NCBI RefSeq assembly: GCF_964199965.1
Contig: NZ_CAXMZT010000004.1
Span: forward strand, 124,001 to 188,000
Reading direction: 5' to 3'
DNA: 64,000 nt
DNA from: JAFIFT01 sp020051095
Lineage (GTDB): Bacteria; Pseudomonadota; Gammaproteobacteria; Legionellales; Legionellaceae
The notes under the pieces are model-generated. The model did no database searches. It saw nothing but the letters and a program-made list of their open reading frames with translations, and was not told the DNA's origin. This document shows positions 8,136 to 16,254 of this stretch, in pieces. A program made the translations under genes and the position numbers. Within the stretch, counting starts at the first letter, position 1; every line of letters starts with the position of its first letter.

Positions 8136-8879
8136 GTGAATCAACGAGTTGCTTTAGTCACAGGGGGCACTGGTGGTATTGGTACTGCCATATGCCAGGA
8201 AATGCAAAAGTTAGATTATCAAGTCATTGCCTGTTATTTTAAACAAGGCAATCATGATTTGGCGAAAGAATGGCAGAAAAAACAGGCCATGCAAGGCTTT
8301 GATATCGACATTGTCTACGCCGATATTTCTTCCTTCAATGATTGTGAGAAAGTGACCGAATTGGTCATCGAAAAATACGGCAAGATCGATATTCTAGTGA
8401 ATAATGCCGGTGTTACAAACGATGCCACTTTGAAAAAGATGACTCAAGAACAATGGCAGAATGTCATCCATGCCAATTTAAATAGTGTCTTTAATATGAC
8501 GAAAACCGTGATATCCACCATGTTGGATAATAGTTATGGACGTATCATCACCATTTCTTCCGTTAATGGACGCAAAGGTCAATTTGGCCAGTGTAATTAC
8601 GCGGCCACTAAATCCGCATTATACGGTTTTACCAAAAGTCTGGCACAAGAAGTCGCAAAGAAAGGCATCACAGTGAATACCATCTCCCCTGGCTATATTA
8701 ATACCGAGATGCTTGCTTCTCTGAGGGATGACATTTTAGAAGCGATTGTTGCTCAAATTCCTGTGGGACGATTAGGCAAACCCCAGGAAATTGCTCGTGT
8801 TGTTGCTTTCCTTGCAGAAGAGCAAAGTGGTTTTATTACCGGCGCCAATTTTGATGTCAATGGTGGGCAATACATGTAA
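8136..8879 (+). CDS. phaB: Acetoacetyl-CoA reductase PhaB
   Basis: NADPH-dependent reductase making (R)-3-hydroxybutyryl-CoA for polyhydroxybutyrate synthesis. It is a 247-residue short-chain dehydrogenase with the Rossmann motif TGGTGGIG at the start, NNAG at about residue 87, the catalytic Ser (ISSVNG) and the YxxxK motif (YAATK), and the PhaB/FabG-type end (GANFDVNGGQYM). The GTG at 8136 is preferred because AAGGAGG lies 6 bases before it; the upstream ATG at 8112 lacks this. FabG is the main alternative, but the KGQFGQ(C/T)NYAA context and the nearby phaC favour PhaB. No phaA (thiolase) is seen in the window. Confidence 0.9.
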   Translation: MNQRVALVTGGTGGIGTAICQEMQKLDYQVIACYFKQGNHDLAKEWQKKQAMQGFDIDIVYADISSFNDCEKVTELVIEKYGKIDILVNNAGVTNDATLKKMTQEQWQNVIHANLNSVFNMTKTVISTMLDNSYGRIITISSVNGRKGQFGQCNYAATKSALYGFTKSLAQEVAKKGITVNTISPGYINTEMLASLRDDILEAIVAQIPVGRLGKPQEIARVVAFLAEEQSGFITGANFDVNGGQYM

Positions 8880-8903
8880 CTCACTCGAAAGTCCATTGAG
8901 CGT

Positions 8904-9129
8904 TTATATTTTAAAGCCGCCATCCACATAAAGGATTTGCCCAGCAATGGGTGCGGCTTTATCAGATGCTTAATAATATCCAGCGGCATGAAAATGGGGG
9001 GCTAAAAATTTGTACCTATTCCCTGGTTTTTCAATTTTGATAAGTAATGACCAATTCATTGCCCTATTGAGCAGCACCAATAGAATGCGGATTAGCAAAA
9101 TCGACAATCAAGCTTTTTTTGCTCTTCAT
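8904..9129 (-). pseudogene. Gutted enoyl-ACP reductase (FabI) relic
   Basis: On the minus strand an ATG at 9129 with AGGAG upstream begins KSKKSLIVDFANPHSIG, matching the start of FabI. After a stop, a second frame reads NELVITYQN, like the FabI strand beginning AELA-TY. At the other end, DKAAPIAGQILYVDGGFKI followed by TAA is the typical FabI C-terminus. Only about 75 codons' worth of DNA remains of a gene of roughly 260, so the middle has been deleted and the frame broken. It lies between phaB and phaC. Confidence 0.8.
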
Positions 9130-9168
9130 CCGTTCTTGACTCCTGTTTTATTGTTCAAGAAGAACGCT

Positions 9169-10962
9169 CTACTTCTGAAGCACATAAGTTCCCGGTGCCG
9201 CTGGCAGTGAGGGATTCATGACAGGAGATGCAATGCGTTTTTTAGTATTTTGCTGGACTAACCACTCATGCCATTCCTGCCACCAGGAGCCCTCCCGCTT
9301 CTCTGCCATCGCAAGCCAGCTCTCAGGATTTAAGTAAGCCTCGCCTTGTTTCTGCTCATGGACACGATAAGAACGTCCTAGGTGACCCGGCTCACTGATG
9401 ATGCCTGCATTATGCCCACCACCAGTGAGAACAAAGGTCACATCCCCTTCTGTCATAAGATGGATTTTATAGACCGATTGCCAGGGCGCTACATGGTCTT
9501 TTTCAGTGCTCACAGCAAAAACAGGCAATTCGATGTTCTCAGCGGCCACCGGCTTTCCTTCCACGGTATAACGCCCTTCGGCAAAATCATTCCTTAAGAA
9601 GAGTTTTTCAAGGTATTCACTGTGCATTTTGTAAGGCATCCGGGTGGCATCTGCGTTCCAAGCGGTCAAATCAATCATCCCTCGCCGCATTCCATGCATG
9701 TAATCTTGAACCATTTTGGACCAAATTAAGTCATAAGCACGCAGCATCTGAAAAGAACCAGCCATTTGCTTGGTATCGAGATACCCTTGTTCCCTCATCA
9801 TACTTTTAAGAAAATCCACTTGACTTTCAGTCACAAAAAGCATTAATTCCCCAGCCTCAGTAAAATCCCCTTGGGCTGCCAAGAGTGTCAAGCTGTTTAA
9901 ACGTTCGTCCTTGTCTCTTACCATCGCAGCTGCGGTAATCATGGCCATGGTGCCCCCTAAACAATACCCCATCAGATTGATTTTAGTTTCTGGCAAAAGG
10001 GTCGACACCGCATCAAATGCAGCCATAGCTCCTTGCCGATAATAATCATCCATCCCCAAATCCTGGTCCTCTTTGTCAGGATTGCGCCAAGAAATAATAA
10101 ATACGGTGTGTCCCTGACTTACGAGCCACTTCACTAAGGAGTTATGTGGTGATAAATCGAGAATATAATATTTCATAATCCAGGCTGGTAAGATAAGTAT
10201 CGGCTCTTTATAGACTGTTTTCGTTTGGGCCTCATACTGAATGAGCTCAATTAAATGATTTTGAAAGACCACCCGCCCTGGGGTAATAGCCACTTGTTTC
10301 CCAGGGATAAAATGTTCAGAACCTGTAGGTGGTGCACCGGTTAGCTTTTCTAGCCAATCTTCGAATGCTATTTGGCTGCCTTGGATGAGATTAAGTCCCC
10401 CAGTGCGCATGGCTTCATGGAATAAATCAGGATTAGACCAAACAAAATTGGAAGGGGATAGGGCATCAAGGGATTGGCGTGCCCAGAACGAAACGGTACG
10501 TTCCACCTGGTTGGGCAATCCTGGTACGTTCGTTGTGGCGCGTCGCCACCAATCCTCCATCTGCAAAAATCCTTCGGCGAATAAACGCCAAGGCATGGGC
10601 TGCCAACTGTCTTTTTTAAAACGTACGTCTTTACCATCCGCAGCACGTTCAACACAAACGATATTATTAATGCAATCCTTAGCATGAAAAACCGGATAAA
10701 AAGCAAGTTCCCACAAAACCCCAGGGGATTGGGCCAATTGCCAAAGCCAGGTGGAATAAGAAGAACCCATGGCAGCAGGACTTATTCCTGCCGTCCATTT
10801 AGCCAGGTTGGCTTGCACTAATCGAGTGAAAAATGGAAAGAAGTTATCGGAAGTACCTCTATCAGCCGGTGCACAACACGAGAAATCTACCCCTTCTTGC
10901 AATTCTTGACTCTGAGTGAGTATCCTTTCCTTAGGACAACATTGTTTTTCTGATCTCTTCAT
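9169..10962 (-). CDS. phaC: Poly(3-hydroxyalkanoate) synthase, class I (PhaC)
   Basis: Polymerises (R)-3-hydroxyacyl-CoA on the granule surface. It has about 597 residues from the ATG at 10962, a class I length; the ORF is open to 11016 but the upstream part looks non-native. The N-terminal PhaC domain is visible (WLWQLAQSPGVLWELAFYPV), followed by the catalytic domain with the lipase-like box GYCLGG (Cys nucleophile), Asp in STEKDHVAPW and His in GGGHNAGI. The extra Cys-rich start (KQCCPKE, FSCCAPAD) is unusual. It is convergent with phaB across the fabI relic. No phasin or phaA was seen nearby. Confidence 0.93.
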   Translation of the reverse strand: MKRSEKQCCPKERILTQSQELQEGVDFSCCAPADRGTSDNFFPFFTRLVQANLAKWTAGISPAAMGSSYSTWLWQLAQSPGVLWELAFYPVFHAKDCINNIVCVERAADGKDVRFKKDSWQPMPWRLFAEGFLQMEDWWRRATTNVPGLPNQVERTVSFWARQSLDALSPSNFVWSNPDLFHEAMRTGGLNLIQGSQIAFEDWLEKLTGAPPTGSEHFIPGKQVAITPGRVVFQNHLIELIQYEAQTKTVYKEPILILPAWIMKYYILDLSPHNSLVKWLVSQGHTVFIISWRNPDKEDQDLGMDDYYRQGAMAAFDAVSTLLPETKINLMGYCLGGTMAMITAAAMVRDKDERLNSLTLLAAQGDFTEAGELMLFVTESQVDFLKSMMREQGYLDTKQMAGSFQMLRAYDLIWSKMVQDYMHGMRRGMIDLTAWNADATRMPYKMHSEYLEKLFLRNDFAEGRYTVEGKPVAAENIELPVFAVSTEKDHVAPWQSVYKIHLMTEGDVTFVLTGGGHNAGIISEPGHLGRSYRVHEQKQGEAYLNPESWLAMAEKREGSWWQEWHEWLVQQNTKKRIASPVMNPSLPAAPGTYVLQK

Positions 10963-11383
10963 GGCCACGACATCCCTGGCATTATGCCCTATAATCAACA
11001 AGATATAATACAGCATAGCACAAGAATGAACCCATCAGTTCCGGTTAAAGAGTCTCTCTTCAGAAATAGACAGGCTAAATAGTCACCCTTACTATCTTTT
11101 GGCCGAACAGCACTTCTGTTTTTTTCAAGAAATGTTATCTCATCGATTTTGGCCAATAAGGTGGGCTTGTTAACTTACTTTATCCATTTTGGCTAAATTG
11201 CCTTTTTTTAGCCCAATTGGATTATTACTTGATAGTAATTAAACAACACAAAACTACAGTGTGGTAATAGTTAACACTCAGTATTTCTAAACGATGCTAT
11301 ATTATATAAATGATTTATAAAATGAGGTGGGTTGTTTTTATATTGATTCTCTCACACTTTATTTCATTGCAAGGAGCATGGAT
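10963..11383. other. Intergenic stretch between phaC and a small lipoprotein gene
   Basis: No gene is supported in these about 420 bases. They should hold the phaC promoter (leftward) and the lipoprotein promoter (rightward). A TTGGCTAAA / TTTAGCCCAA near-inverted repeat around 11197-11221 could be an operator or a fold. The run just before the lipoprotein gene is very AT-rich (TATATTATATAAATG). Confidence 0.4.
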
Positions 11384-11536
11384 ATGCCAAAGCAGAGGCT
11401 TATTAAAGCAGTTATTGGGATAATGAGCGCGATACTTTTGTTGATCTCTTGCGCCCCATCAACAACGACCAATAATTCACACCGTGTTTCTCATACTTAT
11501 GAAGGACACAACACGGGAGGTATAGGTTGGCACTAA
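11384..11536 (+). CDS. Tiny lipoprotein with Gly/His tail (50 residues)
   Basis: Start chosen at the ATG at 11384, since AAGGAG is 7 bases upstream; an ATG 6 bases earlier is too close. A positively charged start, a hydrophobic stretch and the lipobox LLISC predict a lipoprotein. The mature part is only about 26 residues, beginning APSTTTNN and ending GHNTGGIGWH. It resembles three other tiny lipoproteins in the window (41612-41779, 54014-54157, 60602-60772) in size and tail composition but not in strict sequence. A metal-binding or envelope role is an inference from context. It lies just upstream of the Met-rich protein gene. Confidence 0.65.
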   Translation: MPKQRLIKAVIGIMSAILLLISCAPSTTTNNSHRVSHTYEGHNTGGIGWH

Positions 11537-11640
11537 CCTGAGCAGATATGTTTTTTGCTTTTCATCCCCTGTTCATGTAGTGCTATAGTAGGATGTTCAG
11601 TCCAAACAATTCATTGAAAAAATAATAAGGAGATTTCATT

Positions 11641-12090
11641 ATGTTAAAACGGAATGTATTCATTTTATTGACTGCTTGCAGTTTGGTTGCCACACCACTC
11701 TTTGCAGAAGACATGTCTTCTGGTTCTCAAATGAATAATACGAATAGCATGGGAATGCAAAGCTCTAATCAGCAGTCAACCCAACTGCAAGACGAAATGA
11801 AACAAATGCAAGAAGCACTAAAACAAATGCAGGAGATGCATGATAAGCTTATGAATGCAAAAACAACGGAAGAAAAGAAATCGTTGATGCAAACACAAAT
11901 GCCCATGATGGAAGAAGGCATGCACACCATGCAAAAAGGCATGAAGATGATGCAAAGTATGCACGATGATACAGCAAAACAACCCGAGATGATGGATCAA
12001 CGTATGAAAATGATGCAAATGATGACGCAAATGATGCAGATGATGATGGATAGGCAAATGATGGGATGTCCCATGATGAAAAACCAATAA
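11641..12090 (+). CDS. Methionine-rich secreted protein
   Basis: A 149-residue protein with a clear signal peptide (NVFILLTACSLVATPLFA) and a mature part dominated by Met, Gln, Lys and Glu, with repeated MQ, MM and KQMQEM units and one late Cys (GCPMM). The helical, amphipathic pattern suggests a long helix or helical bundle. Clusters of methionine are typical of periplasmic Cu(I)/Ag(I)-binding proteins such as CusF- or PcoE-like chaperones, though this does not match them in sequence. Strong ribosome site (AAGGAG) 8 bases before the ATG. Metal buffering is inferred from composition and neighbourhood. Confidence 0.8.
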   Translation: MLKRNVFILLTACSLVATPLFAEDMSSGSQMNNTNSMGMQSSNQQSTQLQDEMKQMQEALKQMQEMHDKLMNAKTTEEKKSLMQTQMPMMEEGMHTMQKGMKMMQSMHDDTAKQPEMMDQRMKMMQMMTQMMQMMMDRQMMGCPMMKNQ

Positions 12091-12426
12091 CTCCTCTATA
12101 AGAGAGGCCTATCCTAGGGTAATTGACTCAAATCACCTGGGCTCTTATGAGATGTCTAAGAGCCCTATTATGCCAGTAGCCCATTAAGATTGACCTATTC
12201 AGAGCCTACCTATTTCATTGAACTCTATAAAGGGATGGTTTGGTGTATCATCATATAACCCATGACATGGGTGTGCAGATTGATGAGACCTCCTACATAG
12301 CTTTTGTTTTTTAGATTTGAGGCGGGCTGTTATTAATTAGCATTTTGCTCTCTGTTTTCAAACTCTGTTATATTAAAATTCCATAAAGTGATGTAAAAAT
12401 AGAGAGAATAGGACGACACCTAATTC
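12091..12426. promoter_or_regulatory. Intergenic region with hairpin and the likely N-ATPase operon promoter
   Basis: A nine-pair inverted repeat (GGGCTCTTA at 12139-12147, TAAGAGCCC at 12157-12165) lies 49 bases after the Met-rich gene. It has no strong T run, so it is a doubtful terminator. Farther down, TTGCTC (12345-12350), a 17-base spacer and TTATAT (12368-12373) make a plausible sigma-70 promoter about 54 bases before atpD. No gene is supported here. Confidence 0.4.
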
Positions 12427-13851
12427 ATGGGTCATGAATACAATTGGAAAATGATGGATAAAAACACGGCTGTTGCTCAAACTCATGGAACTCCCATCGG
12501 CAGGATAATCGAAATCAATGGCCCTGTTGTCAGGATACATTGTGATGTACTGCCTCCTTTGCATCAATCGCTTAAAACTTACACGGACAGTGATGAATAC
12601 ATTTTGGAAGTGTGTCAGCACCTTGATGAGCATCATGTGAGAGCCATCACGCTCCACCGTGCCTCAGGATTGCAAAGAGGTTTAATAGTTTATGACCAAG
12701 GCACTTCGTTACAAATTCCCGTTTCAAAAGAATGCTTGGGCCGCCTTTTAAATATTTTTGGTGAGCCGTTAGACGGCGGCCCACCATTAGAAACCAATGA
12801 ATATCGTGATGTTCTAGCCAAATCAGAACCACTTCAAATGACGAGCACTCAAGAAACCATTCTTGAGACAGGAATTAAGGTCATTGATTTACTTTGTCCC
12901 TTCGTCAGGGGCTCTAAAACGGGATTGTTTGGTGGTGCAGGAGTTGGAAAAACCGTACTCCTGATGGAATTGATGCATGCCATTATTCAATTGCATCAAG
13001 GAACCTCCGTCTTTGCTGGTGTTGGCGAGCGTATTCGAGAGGGACATGAATTGTGGCATGAGATGAAATCCGCAGGCGTAATGGATAAAACCCTCATGGT
13101 GTTTGGTCAAATGGACGAATCACCGGGAGTGCGTTTTCGCACAGGGTTATCGGCATTAACTTATGCGGAATATTTGCGTGATACGTTGGGCCATGAGGTT
13201 CTTTTTCTTGTGGATAATATTTATCGTTTTGTGCAAGCCGGCAGTGAAATTTCAGGCCTACTCGGCCGAATGCCGGCCAGTGTCGGTTATCAACCCACCT
13301 TAATGACTGAGATAGCGGAACTTGAAGAGCGCATGACGTCGACTGCCAAAGGAGCAGTGACTTCGGTACAAGCGGTTTATGTACCGGCTGATGATATGAG
13401 CGATCCGGCGGTGACCGGGATTATTACTCATTTGGATTCCATCATCGTACTCTCGCGCGCACAAGCAGGCAAAGGCATTTATCCCGCCGTAGATCCCTTA
13501 GCTTCCAAGAGTCAATTTATGGATAAAATCCTATTGGGCGAGCGACACTATTCCATTGCACAAGCCGTACGAGAACACCTTGAACATTATCAAGAATTAG
13601 AAGACATGATTTCTATGATGGGGATTGAAGAGCTTTCTCCTAAAGACCGTGCTATTGTGTTAAGAGCACGTAAACTGCAGCGCTATCTTAGCCAACCCTT
13701 TCATGTCACCAAGCTTCAAACAGGAATGGAAGGGAAATCGGTTTCATTAGAACACACATTAACTGATTGCGAATCCTTTCTAAGAGGCGATTACGATGAA
13801 TTTTCAGAAGAAGAGTGTTACATGAGAGGTGCCATGGATAAAGGGAGATAA
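12427..13851 (+). CDS. atpD: N-ATPase (alternative F-type ATPase) catalytic beta subunit
   Basis: ATP-hydrolysing or ATP-synthesising subunit of F1, 474 residues. The P-loop GGAGVGKT is at about 169-176, the arginine-rich GERIREG follows, and Walker B is VLFLVDNIYRF. The catalytic-domain end (EELSPKDRAIVLRARK) is also standard. Gene order atpD-atpC first, with alpha and gamma last and no separate delta, is the mark of the laterally transferred N-ATPase operons, so this is not the housekeeping atpIBEFHAGDC. The exact start is uncertain: ATGs at 12427, 12451 and 12454 are all in frame and none has a clear ribosome site. Confidence 0.95.
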   Translation: MGHEYNWKMMDKNTAVAQTHGTPIGRIIEINGPVVRIHCDVLPPLHQSLKTYTDSDEYILEVCQHLDEHHVRAITLHRASGLQRGLIVYDQGTSLQIPVSKECLGRLLNIFGEPLDGGPPLETNEYRDVLAKSEPLQMTSTQETILETGIKVIDLLCPFVRGSKTGLFGGAGVGKTVLLMELMHAIIQLHQGTSVFAGVGERIREGHELWHEMKSAGVMDKTLMVFGQMDESPGVRFRTGLSALTYAEYLRDTLGHEVLFLVDNIYRFVQAGSEISGLLGRMPASVGYQPTLMTEIAELEERMTSTAKGAVTSVQAVYVPADDMSDPAVTGIITHLDSIIVLSRAQAGKGIYPAVDPLASKSQFMDKILLGERHYSIAQAVREHLEHYQELEDMISMMGIEELSPKDRAIVLRARKLQRYLSQPFHVTKLQTGMEGKSVSLEHTLTDCESFLRGDYDEFSEEECYMRGAMDKGR

Positions 13852-13859
13852 CGACGGAC

Positions 13860-14270
13860 ATGGAGCTTTTTACTATCCATCTTAAGAGTGCTACACAATA
13901 TGAAAAAATCGATAAGGTCATCAGTTTTGTGGGTGAGGATGCTTCTGGGCAATTTGGGATTTTAGCTCATCATAGCCGCATGATGACGTGCTTAAAATTC
14001 GGCTTGGCCTGGTTTCGTGATGAGAATCAAGAGACGGAGTACTTAGCCTTACCAGGTGCCGTGGTTTATTTCATTGACAATCAATTGCATATTGCGACAA
14101 GACATTATGTGCGCCATAAAGAATACCAAGCCATACAAAAGGTCCTGGAGGAAGAATTACATTGGGAAGAAAACAACCTATTGCGCACTAAAGAAAGCGT
14201 GCATCGTTTGGATGAAGAAATGTTAAAGCGTTTATGGGAATTAAACCGGCAGAACAGCTATGGAATTTAA
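13860..14270 (+). CDS. atpC: N-ATPase epsilon subunit
   Basis: 136 residues. The N-terminal half has the beta-sandwich pattern of the family, with FGILAHHSRMMTCLKFGLAWF corresponding to the conserved G-x-L-x-x-H motif. The C-terminal half is a long charged helix (EEELHWEENNLLRTKES). It would couple F1 rotation to the rotor and may inhibit ATP hydrolysis. It follows atpD by 8 bases and overlaps atpQ by 11, so translation is probably coupled. The sequence is more divergent than the catalytic subunits, as expected for epsilon. Confidence 0.88.
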   Translation: MELFTIHLKSATQYEKIDKVISFVGEDASGQFGILAHHSRMMTCLKFGLAWFRDENQETEYLALPGAVVYFIDNQLHIATRHYVRHKEYQAIQKVLEEELHWEENNLLRTKESVHRLDEEMLKRLWELNRQNSYGI

Positions 14271-14538
14271 AAATTCAAACAAGGAACTGGAACAACAAGT
14301 GAAACGAAACGTCCGCAAAATCAATAAAGCCAAAAAGGGAAAATCAACGTTATTAGCCCAAACGGTTTACCTGGGTACTTTAGGCTTTGTTTTTGTGTTA
14401 CCCATCATTGCAGGAGCCTATCTCGGGGTTTGGCTCGATGAGAAAATAAAAGGGTATTCCATGAGTTGGACCATCAATTTAATCCTCCTCGGTGTGATTA
14501 TTGGCGCCATTAACGTGTATCTTTTAATTAAGGACTAA
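14260..14538 (+). CDS. atpQ: N-ATPase accessory membrane protein AtpQ (AtpZ/AtpI-like)
   Basis: A 92-residue protein with a basic, charged N-terminus (about 30 residues) and two membrane helices (LGTLGFVFVLPIIAGAYLGVW and INLILLGVIIGAINVYLLI). The GAYLGVWLDEK motif at the end of helix 1 matches the AtpZ family (F0F1-ATPase gene 1). In N-ATPase operons this position is atpQ, normally followed by atpR; here atpB follows immediately, so atpR is absent. The role is assembly or support of the c-ring (family knowledge, not shown here). Confidence 0.8.
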   Translation: MEFKNSNKELEQQVKRNVRKINKAKKGKSTLLAQTVYLGTLGFVFVLPIIAGAYLGVWLDEKIKGYSMSWTINLILLGVIIGAINVYLLIKD

Positions 14539-14540
14539 CC

Positions 14541-15233
14541 GTGGGAGAAGAAGGATTCTTAGCGCATTTTGCCTTTTCAATCGGTGGATTACCCATCACA
14601 CAAAGCGTCTTAACCACGTGGTTCATTATGATCTCCTTATTCATCATGGCATGGAGTACCACTTACAAATGCTCTCTCCTACAGCCAAGCACGTACCAAC
14701 TCATTTGGGAGGGTGTTTTGAGCACCATGTACGATGCAATAAAAGAAGTATTGCCCGAGCACGTTGAACTGATATTTCCTTTTGTAGCCACCTTGTGGAT
14801 TTTTATCCTTGTTTCCAATTTAATTGGTGTTATTCCGGGATTTTATTCACCAACGGCGGATTTATCGGTGACGGCATCCCTTGCGATAATGACTTTTTTA
14901 TCGGTACACTGGTTTGGAATTCGTGCCGAGGGGTGGCGAGACTATTTGAAACATTATATTAAGCCAACTCCTTTTTTGTTGCCTTTTCATTTAATCAGCG
15001 AGATCTCTCGAACCTTAGCATTGGCCGTCCGCTTGTTTGGTAATATCATGAGCTTGCAATTAACCGCCCTGATTGTCCTCATGATTGCCGGATTTTTAGT
15101 TCCTATTCCAATACTCATTTTACATATTATTGAAGCCATCATCCAAGCGTATATTTTTGGCATGCTGGCCTTAATTTACATTGCTGGGGGCATTCAAGCC
15201 CATGAGCTTAAAAGCCAAGGAGAATCGTTATGA
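14541..15233 (+). CDS. atpB: N-ATPase subunit a
   Basis: Membrane stator subunit carrying the ion half-channels, 230 residues with five to six membrane helices. The essential arginine lies in SEISRTLALAVRLFGNIMS, which is the strongly conserved family motif. The late helix IEAIIQAYIFGMLALIYIAGG is also typical. The GTG at 14541 has AAGGA 6 bases upstream and lies 2 bases after atpQ. The coding end overlaps atpE by 4 bases (ATGA). Confidence 0.95.
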   Translation: MGEEGFLAHFAFSIGGLPITQSVLTTWFIMISLFIMAWSTTYKCSLLQPSTYQLIWEGVLSTMYDAIKEVLPEHVELIFPFVATLWIFILVSNLIGVIPGFYSPTADLSVTASLAIMTFLSVHWFGIRAEGWRDYLKHYIKPTPFLLPFHLISEISRTLALAVRLFGNIMSLQLTALIVLMIAGFLVPIPILILHIIEAIIQAYIFGMLALIYIAGGIQAHELKSQGESL

Positions 15234-15505
15234 ATGACATAAGTTGGTTTAGTTTAGCGTCAACCGTTATTGCAGCTATAGCCATTGCCATAGGAACTAT
15301 AGGGCCGGCTCTGGCCATGGGGCGCGCGATTAGTCACGCCTTAGATGCTTTGGCAAGGCAACCTGAAGCCGAAAAATCCATCACCAGAACCTTATTTATT
15401 GGTTTGGCCATGATCGAATCGTTAGCCATTTATTGTTTGGTGATTGTTTTGATTATCCTCTTTAGAAATCCATTATTGTCTTATTTTGTAACGCAACAGG
15501 GATAA
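15230..15505 (+). CDS. atpE: N-ATPase subunit c (rotor ring)
   Basis: 91 residues, two hydrophobic helices joined by the polar loop ARQPEAEKS. The ion-binding carboxylate is Glu63 in MIESLAIY. Aligned by eye with the sodium-binding c subunit of Ilyobacter tartaricus (Q32, V63, E65, S66, T67, Y70), this protein has M30, M61, E63, S64, L65 and Y68. Glu, Ser and Tyr of the sodium set are kept, but the Gln/Glu of helix 1 is Met and the Thr is Leu. Sodium coordination may therefore be incomplete, and proton specificity is possible. Start ATG with AAGGAG upstream. Confidence 0.93.
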   Translation: MNDISWFSLASTVIAAIAIAIGTIGPALAMGRAISHALDALARQPEAEKSITRTLFIGLAMIESLAIYCLVIVLIILFRNPLLSYFVTQQG

Positions 15506-15510
15506 AACCA

Positions 15511-16254
15511 ATGGAACTCTCTTGGACCACTTTTTCATTAGAACTCATTAATTTTCTTATTCTCATTTGGATTTTGAAACGCTTTCTTTATGCGCCCATA
15601 CAAAAAACCATATTAGAACGAAAAAAAAGAGTGCAAGAACAATTAGAGACTGCACAAACACTGCACAGGCAAGCAACGCAATTGCAAACAATCTATGAAC
15701 ATCGTCTTGCCGATTGGCAACAAGAGAAAGCGACCCTACAAAACGAGTGGCATGAGGCGATGGAACGATGGAAATCAGAAGAAAGACTCCAGTTTGAACA
15801 ACAATTGCATCAAGAAAAAGAGCAGATTTTTTCCCATGAAATGCAAAAAGCCGCAGCCATCATTGAAAACAATGCCAAGGAAGCATTTCTTTTGGCTGGG
15901 AAATTTGCTGAAAAATTGTTAATGCCTTTTGCGGATGCACATCTTGAAGAGAACATCATTAAAAAAACCATTGAGGATCTGAATCATTTTCCGGTAGAAC
16001 AATGGCAATGGCTCAATACTGTGCCCGAAGAAGAAACCATTTCGATACAAACGGCCTACCCCATCCAAGAACATCAGAAACAGGATCTCTTGCAAGTCAT
16101 TGAACAATTGTCGCCTAAAAAACTTACCGTCTGTTTCACGGAAAATCCAAAGCTTCTCGCGGGATTAACCCTGCAAATGGGCCCCATGTGCTTGCAAGCC
16201 AATCTTCGTGATGAATTAAAATTTTTTACAGAGACAAAAAATGAATTGGTCTAA
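15511..16254 (+). CDS. atpF: N-ATPase b subunit with delta-like C-terminal extension
   Basis: 247 residues, longer than a usual b subunit (about 156). One N-terminal membrane helix (LELINFLILIWILKRFLY) precedes a long coiled-coil of Gln, Glu and Lys (about 30-140). The last 80 residues (SIQTAYPIQEHQKQDLL, then LTVCFTENPKLLAGLTLQMG) resemble the C-terminal domain of the delta/OSCP subunit. A b-delta fusion is the standard solution in N-ATPases, which have no separate atpH, and none is seen here. The gene overlaps atpA by 14 bases. Confidence 0.88.
   Translation: MELSWTTFSLELINFLILIWILKRFLYAPIQKTILERKKRVQEQLETAQTLHRQATQLQTIYEHRLADWQQEKATLQNEWHEAMERWKSEERLQFEQQLHQEKEQIFSHEMQKAAAIIENNAKEAFLLAGKFAEKLLMPFADAHLEENIIKKTIEDLNHFPVEQWQWLNTVPEEETISIQTAYPIQEHQKQDLLQVIEQLSPKKLTVCFTENPKLLAGLTLQMGPMCLQANLRDELKFFTETKNELV

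Noticed and set aside
11818..12087. His-rich minus-strand ORF opposite the Met-rich gene
   Set aside because: It is a mirror effect: ATG (Met) read on the other strand is CAT (His). The plus-strand frame has the signal peptide and ribosome site.
12139..12165. Nine-pair inverted repeat as a rho-independent terminator
   Set aside because: The stem is good, but the following bases are TATTATG, not a T run, so it was not called a terminator.
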